DNA of 64,000 nucleotides. It comes from Sandaracinus sp964481145 (lineage in GTDB: Bacteria; Myxococcota_A; Polyangia; Polyangiales; Sandaracinaceae). The position numbers and the translations under genes were made by a program. This document shows, one piece after another, positions 1-8,023 of this stretch (position 1 is its first letter; each line of letters starts with the position of its first letter). The notes beneath the pieces are model-generated. The model was not told the origin of the DNA. It saw nothing but the letters and a program-made list of their open reading frames with translations, and did no database searches. The stretch lies in assembly GCA_964481145.1 (NCBI GenBank), contig CAYZTA010000016.1, positions 34,003-98,002 on the forward strand, given 5' to 3'.

Positions 1-1740
1 CCATCCGCGCGTTTGATCGACCGCTTCCGTGATGAAATCCGCGGGAAATTCTTTCTCGAATTGCGCCCGATTCTGATGCGGATATCCGTGCTGCGCGAAC
101 GGCATGCAGCCCGAATCGAACCAACAGTCGATGACCTCAGGCACGCGCCGATAAGTCCCCGGCTCACCCTCGTTTTGCCAAGTGACCTCATCGATCCACG
201 GCTTATGGACGATCAAATGCTCGCTGAGCTGCGGATTGGCCTCTTTGGCGCGCTTCCAATGATCGAAGGTATGCGGATTTTTCGCGAGGATGGCATCGAC
301 TGAATCGACCGACTCCATCTTGCCCGTCACGTCGTTCACCCAAATCGGAAGCGGCGTGCCCCAAAAGCGCTCTCGGCTGATCGCCCAATCGACATTGCTG
401 CGCAGGAACTCCCCGAAGCGCCCGTCTTTGATGTGCGCCGGCTCCCAATGAATCGCCTGATTGTTCTCGATGACGCCCGCGATCTCCGCCGTCGTCCGGA
501 TGAACCAGCCGCGACGCGCATATTGAATCAGAGGATCGCTATCGCGACGCCACGAGAACGGATACGGGTGGCGATAGACCTCTTCTTTGAAGAGCAATTC
601 ACGCTGACGCAGGTTCCGAATGATGTCGCGGTCGGCTTCTTTACAGAAGCGCCCCACGAAATCTGTCACCCGCTCATCGAAGGTCCCGTCGGGCTTGACG
701 AGCTGCAAAAAACCGAGGCCCTTGGCCTTACAGACCTTGAAGTCTTCTTCACCGAAAGCCGGCGCGGTATGCACGATGCCCGAGCCGCTCTCGAGCGACA
801 CGAAATCCGCCGTGACCACCACGAAGGAGCGCTTTCCTTCGGATGCGCCTTCGGGCTCGGCGTACGAGAAAGGCGGCACGTACTCGGTGCCTTCGAGCTC
901 CGCGCCCTTCTTACGGGCCACGATCGTGTGCTCGCGATCCCCGATCACCTTCGGGATCAATTTCTCTGCAACGATGAGCCGCTCACCCTCGACTTCCACG
1001 ATCGCGTACTCGAACTCGGCATGGACCGCGAGCGCGATATTGCTCGGCAGAGTCCACGGCGTGGTCGTCCACGCGAGGAACGAGGTCTTGTCCTCGCCCT
1101 TCACCGGGAAGCGCACGAACACGCTTGGATCATCGACCTCGCGATAGCCAAGGCCCACTTCCCCCGCCGAGAGCGCCGTGCCTCCTTGCGGCCACCACCA
1201 AACGATCTTGTAGTCCTGATAAAGAAGGCCCTTGTCGAAGAGCGTGCGCAGCGCCCACCACACGCTCTCGACATAGGGCTTATGGAACGTCACGTACGCC
1301 GACTCGAGATCGACCCAGAACGCGATGCGCTCAGTCAGCTTCCGCCACTCGTCGATATAGCGGAACACGCTCTCGATGCACCGATGCGTGAACGCCTCGA
1401 CGCCGTATTCTTCGATCGCCCCGCGCCCGCTGATGCCGAGCGCCTTTTCGACCTCGACCTCGACGGGCAGCCCGTGCGTGTCCCAGCCAGCGCGCCGCGG
1501 CACGTGATAGCCCGTCATGCTGCGGTAGCGGAGAATCACGTCCTTCATCACGCGCGTCATCACGTGACCGGGATGCGGCATCCCGTTCGCCGTGGGCGGG
1601 CCCTCGTAGAAAACGAAATGCGGCTTGCCCTCGGACTCGTGAACGGAGCGCTCGAAGATACGCTCACGCTCCCAATATTCGAGGAAGCGGCGTTCGAGAT
1701 CGGGGAACGAAACCTTTTGCGGAACAGACTCGAAAGGCAT
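1..1740 (-). CDS. ileS: isoleucyl-tRNA synthetase, IleS2 (eukaryal-like) type, 3' end outside window
   Basis: Charges tRNA-Ile with isoleucine in the cytoplasm. The start codon is at 1740 and the frame stays open to base 1, giving the first 580 residues of a protein that is normally a little over 1000. The N-terminus carries the ATP-binding HIGH-type motif as HPGH inside FYEGPPTANGMPHPGH, the WDTHGLP segment, a CP1 editing region with TTTPWTLPSN, and FWGTPLPIW. The last visible residues are DQTRGW. The FYEGPPTANG context is that of IleS2 rather than the usual bacterial IleS1 (which has HDGPPYANG). It starts 15 bases after the lgt stop and is probably the last gene of the lspA-lgt-ileS chain. 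The KMSKS half and the C-terminal domain are not in the window. Confidence 0.95.
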   Translation of the reverse strand, partial: MPFESVPQKVSFPDLERRFLEYWERERIFERSVHESEGKPHFVFYEGPPTANGMPHPGHVMTRVMKDVILRYRSMTGYHVPRRAGWDTHGLPVEVEVEKALGISGRGAIEEYGVEAFTHRCIESVFRYIDEWRKLTERIAFWVDLESAYVTFHKPYVESVWWALRTLFDKGLLYQDYKIVWWWPQGGTALSAGEVGLGYREVDDPSVFVRFPVKGEDKTSFLAWTTTPWTLPSNIALAVHAEFEYAIVEVEGERLIVAEKLIPKVIGDREHTIVARKKGAELEGTEYVPPFSYAEPEGASEGKRSFVVVTADFVSLESGSGIVHTAPAFGEEDFKVCKAKGLGFLQLVKPDGTFDERVTDFVGRFCKEADRDIIRNLRQRELLFKEEVYRHPYPFSWRRDSDPLIQYARRGWFIRTTAEIAGVIENNQAIHWEPAHIKDGRFGEFLRSNVDWAISRERFWGTPLPIWVNDVTGKMESVDSVDAILAKNPHTFDHWKRAKEANPQLSEHLIVHKPWIDEVTWQNEGEPGTYRRVPEVIDCWFDSGCMPFAQHGYPHQNRAQFEKEFPADFITEAVDQTRGW

Positions 1741-1755
1741 GGGAGCGTGGATCTA

Positions 1756-2721
1756 TCACGCCTCTTGGGATTTGCCTTCCCCTACCCGCATCTGCTCGAA
1801 CACCGCCTGAGAGCGCTTCTTGAACCACGGCCACGCAACTGCGCATCCGGCCACGAGCGCGATGCCGATCCACTGCGACGTGCTGAGCCCGAGCCCTCCT
1901 CCGCGATCGTCGGCGCGCAAGAACTCGAGCACGAAGCGCAGAACCGCGTACGCGATCATCGAGACACAAAACACCTGGCCCTCGAACTTCTTACGCGGCT
2001 CGAGGAAGCCGATGATGAAGAACGCGATCAAGAGAGAGCCGCCTGCCTCGAGGAGCTGCGCCGGCACGACCGCCAATGACTCGTGGCTCGGATGATCGAG
2101 CAGATGGGCTCTCCATTGCGCCTCGCTCGCGGGCGACCACGCAGGAAACGAGACGCCATACCACGCGTCCGTGGGCTGCCCGAAACAGCAACCACCAAAC
2201 CAGCAACCAAGACGACCAAAGAAGAGGCCGAGCGGAAGAATCATCCCGCCGAGGTCGAGCACTTTGATGCGCGGAAAACCCTCTTTTTTGAGGAAAACCA
2301 TGGCGTATCCGACGCCAAAGACCATCCCGCCGTACCAGGTGAGCCCGCCCTGCCAGAACTTCGCCCACGCAAAACAGTCGGACTCGGCCGGGCGGCATAC
2401 ACCTGCGTCCATATCCCAGAGCCCTTGCACCCATTCGCTCGTGCATTGCTCACGCGTGATGGTCCACGCGACCTCCGCGGGATTCGTGCAGAGGTGCACG
2501 TAATCCATGAAGAAGCCATCGAAGAACACGTGGGCGAGGCGCGCCCCGGCCACCCCCGTGATGAGCGAAATCAGCGCGAGATCGATGAGCACATCGTGAT
2601 TGCGCTTCTCGCGCTTGGCCCAACGGACCGCAAAGAACGTACAGGCAGCAAACGCCGCCATCAGCATCGCGAAATACGCGGGAATCGGCTCGCCAAAAAT
2701 CTCGCCAAAGTTCGGGATCAC
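1756..2721 (-). CDS. lgt: prolipoprotein diacylglyceryl transferase
   Basis: Inner-membrane enzyme that transfers diacylglycerol from phosphatidylglycerol to the lipobox cysteine of prolipoproteins. The 321-residue protein is strongly hydrophobic with several membrane segments. It has the Lgt landmarks: a GGLTWYGG segment (about residues 125-132) and the signature region GRLGCWFGGCCFG (169-181), followed by a conserved C-terminal FVLEFLRADDRG stretch. The histidine of the E. coli HGG motif is a tyrosine here, as I recall for other delta-type Lgt proteins. The start overlaps the lspA stop by four bases (ATGA), so the two lipoprotein-maturation enzymes are translationally coupled. This makes sense, because LspA acts on the Lgt product. 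Confidence 0.95.
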   Translation of the reverse strand: MIPNFGEIFGEPIPAYFAMLMAAFAACTFFAVRWAKREKRNHDVLIDLALISLITGVAGARLAHVFFDGFFMDYVHLCTNPAEVAWTITREQCTSEWVQGLWDMDAGVCRPAESDCFAWAKFWQGGLTWYGGMVFGVGYAMVFLKKEGFPRIKVLDLGGMILPLGLFFGRLGCWFGGCCFGQPTDAWYGVSFPAWSPASEAQWRAHLLDHPSHESLAVVPAQLLEAGGSLLIAFFIIGFLEPRKKFEGQVFCVSMIAYAVLRFVLEFLRADDRGGGLGLSTSQWIGIALVAGCAVAWPWFKKRSQAVFEQMRVGEGKSQEA

Positions 2722-3335
2722 AGAGCCTTGGCCTCTTCGGTCTTCGCCGCCTCTTGCTTTTCCACAGGCTTACGGAAGCCATCGATCAAAAGGAGCCCCA
2801 CGCCGATCGCGATCACGATATCCGCGACATTGAACGTCGGATAATCGAACGCGTCCTTCCAATGCCAATGGATGAAATCGATGACGTAGCCATAGCGCAC
2901 GCGATCGATGAAATTACCGAGCGCGCCCGAGACGACGAAGGGCACACTCCACGCAAAGAACGGCCCTCCGCGGCCCCGATAAAACATCCAAAGGAGCACG
3001 ATCGTCGCCGCGATCGCCGCGATCCCGAAGACTCCGGTGCGGAGCGCCGTCGGCGCATTGCGGAGCAGACCGAATGCAGCGCCGCAATTCTCGGCATATT
3101 CGAACTCGAAGACGTCCTCGATCACCACGATGCCGGGACGGCGTGCGCGTTGATAACGGATGAATCCATCGTCGTCTGGAGAGCAGACCTCGGGTCGCTC
3201 CCCCGTGCGCTCGGCGCTGAGCGTGTTCTCGGCCCACGTCTTGGTCCCGAGATCGAGCGCGATAAGGGCAAGGGTTGCCACGATACAAGCGATGAAGGCG
3301 CCGATCGATCGCCGTTCGGTCGGATGTTCAGTCAT
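2718..3335 (-). CDS. lspA: lipoprotein signal peptidase (signal peptidase II)
   Basis: Aspartyl membrane protease that cleaves the signal peptide of diacylated prolipoproteins. The chosen start (MTEHPTERR) gives 205 residues; the frame is open further upstream, but that extension overlaps the previous gene and looks non-coding. Four hydrophobic segments are visible. The catalytic aspartates sit in NFIDR (D144) and NVADIVIAIG (D172), and the upstream ENCGAAFGLL matches the conserved N-x-G-x-AF-G block. There is an insert of roughly 40 polar residues between TM1 and this block, longer than in E. coli LspA. Overlaps lgt by four bases. Confidence 0.95.
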   Translation of the reverse strand: MTEHPTERRSIGAFIACIVATLALIALDLGTKTWAENTLSAERTGERPEVCSPDDDGFIRYQRARRPGIVVIEDVFEFEYAENCGAAFGLLRNAPTALRTGVFGIAAIAATIVLLWMFYRGRGGPFFAWSVPFVVSGALGNFIDRVRYGYVIDFIHWHWKDAFDYPTFNVADIVIAIGVGLLLIDGFRKPVEKQEAAKTEEAKAL

Positions 3336-3433
3336 CGATGACCCGCGTACTCCATTCCCGCCTCGCGCGGGTGCTCGCTCGTGTAGCAGAGGGCTGCGTC
3401 GTCGCAAAGCGCGGAGTACCCAATGCGGGTCGA

Positions 3434-3967
3434 TCAGCGCGAAAGGCCCGCCGACCACATTCGAAGACGCATCCCAAAGAGCGTCGTATAGCCCACTTCG
3501 ACATGCTCGATCTCGCCGCTTCGGTTCAAATAAAAGCCCGTCGGGAACGCAGAAACTCCCCACCGCGCTGCGATCGCGCCATCCGGATCGACCAACACAC
3601 GCACCGAACCAAGCTCCGTTTCGTGTTCGATCCAAGCACGCACGCGTTCTGCGTCGCCCGACTGCGAAGCCACTGCGATGACGTCGTGATCGCGCGCGAG
3701 CATGGCGATATTGGGCTCTTCGGCGTCACACACCCCGCACCAACTCGCGAAAAAATGGACGAGGACCGGTCGTTCTCGTCCCTCGATCGCATCGAGCCGC
3801 TCCCCTCCAAGATCAGTCGCGCCGATCGATGGCGCCACTCCGAACGCGACCGCGCGATGCTGCCATGCCCGAATGGCGAGGAAAATCCCCACAAAAACCA
3901 AGGCTTCCAACGCCCATCGCCGGAGACGATGACGCCAGCTCCGAGTCGGCTTCGATTCGCTCATCAA
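3434..3967 (-). CDS. membrane-anchored thioredoxin-fold disulfide oxidoreductase (TlpA/ResA-like)
   Basis: 177 residues. A basic N-terminus is followed by one membrane segment (about 19-36) and a periplasmic thioredoxin fold. The active site WCGVC (C77, C80) lies in FFASWCGVC, and a cis-proline loop AFPTGF follows. This arrangement is typical of TlpA/ResA/CcmG proteins that keep periplasmic cysteines reduced, or of the related protein disulfide oxidoreductases. The substrate cannot be told from sequence; no cytochrome c maturation genes are adjacent. It lies 98 bases upstream of lspA on the same strand and 49 bases downstream of a lipoprotein gene, so all may share a transcript. Confidence 0.88.
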   Translation of the reverse strand: MMSESKPTRSWRHRLRRWALEALVFVGIFLAIRAWQHRAVAFGVAPSIGATDLGGERLDAIEGRERPVLVHFFASWCGVCDAEEPNIAMLARDHDVIAVASQSGDAERVRAWIEHETELGSVRVLVDPDGAIAARWGVSAFPTGFYLNRSGEIEHVEVGYTTLFGMRLRMWSAGLSR

Positions 3968-4016
3968 TCACGCTACCCTAAAGCCACATGCCGCGACGCG
4001 GTAGGTCCTAAGGATT

Positions 4017-4901
4017 TCAAAGCGGATCACTGCAAAACACCACCGCACCCACGTCGGGGGCAATCCGGGGTAACGGAACAACTCCCATCCCATACCAACG
4101 CCCAAACTGAACGAGCTCACCGGTAAACCCACCCGGACTTCGTTCGAGGCCCGCTCTTCGCGCTGCCGCATCGGGCACGATCGAATCCATGTCCGGTGGC
4201 GTGCCGTGGTGATAAAGGTGCTCGCCCTCGAACAAATACACCCAAAGAACCCCGCCGTCTCTCATATGTTCGGGCATTTCGGCTTGAATCTGCCGTCCGA
4301 CACGCTGCGCAGTCCGCCAGAGTGGTGTGCCGGCGAGCACGACCCCCACGATCCTTCCCTGATGACGAACGGGGGCGGCATAGAGCACGGTGCGTGAACC
4401 TGGTTGGTCGGGAAGCAAGTTCGGAAACTCCTCGAGCGCATAGCCAGCTTCGCCTGCTTCGAGCGCTCGCCTCACGACCCCGAAGGCTTGCTTGGCATCG
4501 AATCCCGCCATCGGATCGGGCTCGGCATCCCGAGCGATCACGATTCCTTGCTCATCGATCGCCGCGAGAAACGACATCGGCGAGATCATCAGCTCGGAAA
4601 TCCCGCGTGGTGGTTGTCTCAACAGATGAAGCGCCGTCCGCATCTCGCTTTGTCGGCGCTCATGATCCTCGATCAAAAACCCACGCGCGAGCTTGGTCGC
4701 GGCGCGGGAGACACCGGTCACCCCTCGTTCGATGTCTTCGCGCACGATCGCTCGCACCCGCGGCGCATGCTCTCGAATGATCTGCTGCTGGCAGTGCTGT
4801 GCACCCTCTTCGCATGCTCCGAGCAAGAGAGCTCCGAGCAAGAGCGAGAGTGTCATGGGGAAGACCCACCTGGCGTTCGAGAAGCTCATGGACGCGAGCA
4901 T
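4017..4901 (-). CDS. cache-like periplasmic sensory lipoprotein (putative)
   Basis: Up to 294 residues. An export signal ends in the lipobox LLLGAC (cysteine 30 from the first ATG); a second ATG 15 codons in would also keep the whole signal. After a helical stretch there is a region resembling an extracellular cache fold: SFLAAIDEQGIVIARDAEPDPMAG, then VLYAAPVRHQGRIVGVVLAGTPL. Such domains normally bind small ligands in the periplasmic part of chemoreceptors or histidine kinases. Here no transmitter domain follows, so this is a free-standing lipid-anchored sensor domain. The fold assignment is by eye and moderate. It precedes the thioredoxin-fold gene on the same strand and is divergent from the kinase pair. 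Confidence 0.6.
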   Translation of the reverse strand: MLASMSFSNARWVFPMTLSLLLGALLLGACEEGAQHCQQQIIREHAPRVRAIVREDIERGVTGVSRAATKLARGFLIEDHERRQSEMRTALHLLRQPPRGISELMISPMSFLAAIDEQGIVIARDAEPDPMAGFDAKQAFGVVRRALEAGEAGYALEEFPNLLPDQPGSRTVLYAAPVRHQGRIVGVVLAGTPLWRTAQRVGRQIQAEMPEHMRDGGVLWVYLFEGEHLYHHGTPPDMDSIVPDAAARRAGLERSPGGFTGELVQFGRWYGMGVVPLPRIAPDVGAVVFCSDPL

Positions 4902-4993
4902 GCCTCAAGCCCACCCGAGATCGCGAGAGGCCCCCACATTTTCATCCCTATTTCGAAACCAAACACATGACGGGGTGTGATAGGGTGGAATTC

Positions 4994-6439
4994 GTGTCCC
5001 GGGTCGTCGATGGCAAGTTTCGCATCATCGCACCTCTCGAGACCCACGCGAGTACGGTCTCGTTCCTTGCAGAACACACGGGGATCGGCCGTCGGGTCGA
5101 GCTGAAAACATTAGGTCAAGGTGTGCCCTTCGAAGGCCAGGAGGCAGAGCGCCTTTTTCGCGAAGCGCGCGCGATGGGCACGATCGCTCACCCTGGGATC
5201 CAAGGCGTCGTCGACTCGGGCACGGACACGGATGGTCGTCCCTATGTCGTGTACGAAGCCCTGCGCGGGATCTCGATCGCTGAGCTCATCGCGGAACATC
5301 CACGCGGACTCGATCCCATTCGAGTGGGACGGATCGCTCTTTCGACGCTCGAGGCGTTGCGCGCCATGCATCACGTCGGAATCGTGGCGCGAGGGCTCGG
5401 CCCAGAGAACGTGATCGTGTTGCCAGCGCGCGGCGATGATGAACCGATCAAGCTGCGCGCATTGGAGTGGGCCGTCTTCCTTTCGGAGAGCGCCCCTTTG
5501 GATGAGATCCCCTACACTCCCTGGCTCGCTCCCGAAATTCGGCGCGGCGATCCCGGGATCAACCCACGGGTCGATGTCTATTCGATGGGCGTGATGCTAC
5601 GGCAGCTCATCACAGGCCGGATCCAACCAGGCGGCCCTCTTCCAGACACGGCGCGCCGCGGCGTCGAGCGGGCCACGGCCGAAGATCCGGACGAGCGCTT
5701 TCCTGACATCGACGTGCTGATGCAGGCGGTCGCGCTCCTCACACCGACGACTTCGCGGCCCCCGCGCGAAGAAATGGTGACTCCCGACGACACCCTCGCC
5801 GCCGATCTTCACTACCTATGGCTGCGGCGCAGCACGCGACATGGACGACGCACCCGATCGGGCTCTCACGCACACATGCATTTCTTGCCCGCCCTTCTGG
5901 CAGTCGATGCCATTCGCCAGCGGCTCGGCTCCGATGGATGGACAGAGCTCACGAGCTTGGTCGATGGTGTGGAAGAGCTCCTCTCCAACATGGAACGCAC
6001 CGATGCTCTTTCGGACGCCGTCTTTCCGGTCGAGTTCTTCTCACGCATCGTGTCCATCGCCGACAGCCTCGTCGGGCGTGGCGATCTCTCATTTTTGACG
6101 GAGCTTGGACACATGCTCGTCACGCAACATCTCTTTCGACTCTTTCCCGAGCTCCCGCGATCGGCGAACCCAGAAATGTTCATCGATGGCTTCTCGTATC
6201 TTTGGTCGCGCATCGCAAAGCAGGGTGTGCCCATGCTCGTCGAGCGCGAGGAACACATCGCCAAGCTCGTCGTGGGTGAACAGTTCGAGCCGTCACTCGA
6301 GCTGTCCGGCTTCATGGCGGCGCTGCTGCGCGCTGCGATTCGAAGCACGGGCTGCGACGCCGAAGTCAATCTCACCACCTGCCAGGCGCTCGGAGATGCC
6401 GTCGACACCTATCACATCGTTTGGTCAGAGCCGCGGTGA
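4994..6439 (+). CDS. Hanks-type pseudokinase fused to a myxobacterial C-terminal (DUF2378-like) domain
   Basis: 481 residues from the GTG at 4994, which has AGGGTGG just upstream; an ATG at 4967 in the same frame has no ribosome-binding site. The N-terminal ~270 residues follow a protein-kinase fold: GKFRI opening, VELKTL with the lysine (K38), and helical C-lobe with VDVYSMGVML. The catalytic motifs are gone: RGLGPEN replaces HRDxKPxN (133-139), and ALEW stands where DFG should be (156-159). The C-terminal ~150 residues (FPVEFFSRIV... GRGDLSFLTELG) resemble the TIGR02265/DUF2378 domain that myxobacteria attach to kinases. It overlaps the next gene, an intact kinase, by four bases, so it probably regulates or scaffolds that kinase. 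Confidence 0.8.
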   Translation: MSRVVDGKFRIIAPLETHASTVSFLAEHTGIGRRVELKTLGQGVPFEGQEAERLFREARAMGTIAHPGIQGVVDSGTDTDGRPYVVYEALRGISIAELIAEHPRGLDPIRVGRIALSTLEALRAMHHVGIVARGLGPENVIVLPARGDDEPIKLRALEWAVFLSESAPLDEIPYTPWLAPEIRRGDPGINPRVDVYSMGVMLRQLITGRIQPGGPLPDTARRGVERATAEDPDERFPDIDVLMQAVALLTPTTSRPPREEMVTPDDTLAADLHYLWLRRSTRHGRRTRSGSHAHMHFLPALLAVDAIRQRLGSDGWTELTSLVDGVEELLSNMERTDALSDAVFPVEFFSRIVSIADSLVGRGDLSFLTELGHMLVTQHLFRLFPELPRSANPEMFIDGFSYLWSRIAKQGVPMLVEREEHIAKLVVGEQFEPSLELSGFMAALLRAAIRSTGCDAEVNLTTCQALGDAVDTYHIVWSEPR

Positions 6440-7818
6440 ACCTCGCCGGTCGAACGCTTCGGGGCAAGTACCGAATCGAGTCTCTTCTCGGCCAAGGTGG
6501 GATGGGGCGCGTGTGGCGAGGATCCCACGTCGTCACAGGACGAAGCGTCGCGATCAAAGTGCTCGACGAGCGTTTCGTCGATCACGCTCAAGTCGTTCAA
6601 CGCTTTGGTCGCGAAGCGCGCGCTGCGAGTGCGATTCAACACGAAGGCATCGTCGAAGTCCTCGATCTCGATCGAACCGAAGAGGGGGTTCCATTCCTCG
6701 TCATGGAGTTGCTCACGGGCGAACCGCTGAGCCAACGAATCAAACGACTTGGGCGATTGCCCCAAGACGAGGTCGCACGCATCGGCACCATGCTGCTCGA
6801 CGCCCTCGACGCCGCGCATGAGCACGGTGTGGTTCACCGCGATCTCAAACCCGACAACATCTACCTCGTCCCCGCTGGACGCCGCGGCGATATCGTCAAA
6901 ATCCTCGACTTTGGAATCTCGAGCAACGCCAACGACACCGGCCCCAAGCTGACGATCACCGGTTCGGTCCTCGGCACTCCGCACTATATGTCGCCAGAGC
7001 AGGCGATGGGCGACGTCGACCTCGATCGTCGTGTGGACATCTATGGTGTGGGCGTCGTGCTCTACGAGTGCTTGGTGGGAGACGTTCCCTTCGATGGTCC
7101 GAACTACAACAAACTCCTTCGCGTGATCCTCGATGAGGAACCCACCCCGCCAAGTCAGCGGGGTGCCAAAGTCGAGAGCGCTTTCGAAGCCGTCATTCTC
7201 GAGGCGCTTGCCAAAGATCGCGAACGACGCCCCCGCACGGCGCGCATGTTTCGGGATCGCTTGAGTGCGACGCACGGCGAATCGACGCATCGCTCTGAGC
7301 GACCGCACATTTCGACCGAAGGGTACCGCCCTTGGGATGCCGCGCGTCGCACTTCTCCACTTCCACCCAGAAGCTTTCCGCCCAAAGAAACCACCTCATC
7401 CTCGATCCCGTCGACACAGAACGTGTTTCTGTCTTCGCTTCGAAGTTGGCTCATCCGCATCGGAATCACGACCGCAGCGTTCATCATGCTCGTCCTGATG
7501 GTTCGAACCCTGGTGCAGCCCGGAATGCCTCCGACTGAAACACCTTCCGAGATGGCTCCCAGCGATGCCCCTGCCCCGACACCGGCGATCGACTGGGTTC
7601 AGATCGAGGTCGATGGTCTACCAGAAAACGCACGTTTGCAGCTCGATGGTTTGCCGGGCGCCACCCTTCCCTTGCGTCTTCGGCGAGGTGGAACCCACGT
7701 GCTCGAAATCCAAGCCGAGGGCTACGAAGGTCGGATCATCCAATTTGAGGCAGACGCTCCTCAACGGCTCCGCGGCAATTTGCGCCCCGCGATCGGGACC
7801 GTTCGGCAAGCACGCTAG
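6436..7818 (+). CDS. membrane-anchored serine/threonine protein kinase (Hanks type, PEGA-like C-terminus)
   Basis: About 460 residues. GTG start inside the GTGA overlap with the upstream pseudokinase; a TTG at 6421 is the alternative. All catalytic elements are present: glycine loop GQGGMGRVW (19-27), VAIK lysine 41, HRDLKPDN (134-141), DFG (158-160), GTPHYMSPEQ activation segment end and DIYGVGVVLYECL. After a proline/serine-rich linker there is one membrane segment (around 330-350). The C-terminus has a PEGA-like beta module (VQIEVDGLPENARLQLDG... GGTHVLEIQAEGYEG), predicted outside the cytoplasm. Substrates are unknown. Confidence 0.92.
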   Translation: MNLAGRTLRGKYRIESLLGQGGMGRVWRGSHVVTGRSVAIKVLDERFVDHAQVVQRFGREARAASAIQHEGIVEVLDLDRTEEGVPFLVMELLTGEPLSQRIKRLGRLPQDEVARIGTMLLDALDAAHEHGVVHRDLKPDNIYLVPAGRRGDIVKILDFGISSNANDTGPKLTITGSVLGTPHYMSPEQAMGDVDLDRRVDIYGVGVVLYECLVGDVPFDGPNYNKLLRVILDEEPTPPSQRGAKVESAFEAVILEALAKDRERRPRTARMFRDRLSATHGESTHRSERPHISTEGYRPWDAARRTSPLPPRSFPPKETTSSSIPSTQNVFLSSLRSWLIRIGITTAAFIMLVLMVRTLVQPGMPPTETPSEMAPSDAPAPTPAIDWVQIEVDGLPENARLQLDGLPGATLPLRLRRGGTHVLEIQAEGYEGRIIQFEADAPQRLRGNLRPAIGTVRQAR

Positions 7819-7972
7819 GGCGTGTCCGCATATTCCGGACCGAGCATGGCGAAGGGCGCAGAATCGCAGGCTAGGCGCGAGGAGGGAGCAGGCGATAGCC
7901 TGTGACCGACGAGCAACAACGCATGCGATTCTGCGAACGAGCCAGGCGATGGGAGGATTTGCGGACACGACC
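7819..7972. repeat. MITE-like palindromic intergenic element
   Basis: A near-symmetrical inverted repeat fills most of the kinase-leuS gap. The outer arms CGTGTCCGC (7821-7829) and GCGGACACG (7961-7969) match perfectly. Inner arms CGCAGAATCGCA (7857-7868) and TGCGATTCTGCG (7924-7935) match perfectly and share the same centre near 7896. CAGGCTA (7868-7874) and TAGCCTG (7896-7902) could form an alternative hairpin. No ORF lies inside. The structure suits a small non-autonomous element or a structured RNA. Confidence 0.65.
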
Positions 7973-8023
7973 TAACATCCGCTCTTCTCGTCGATCCCCA
8001 CGCGTGCTACTCGATCGCTCGCA

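Noticed and set aside
433..2079. Very long open frame on the plus strand (548 codons)
   Set aside because: It is antisense to ileS and lgt, whose products have clear motifs; the plus-strand product is low-complexity and charge-rich, as expected from a GC-rich shadow.
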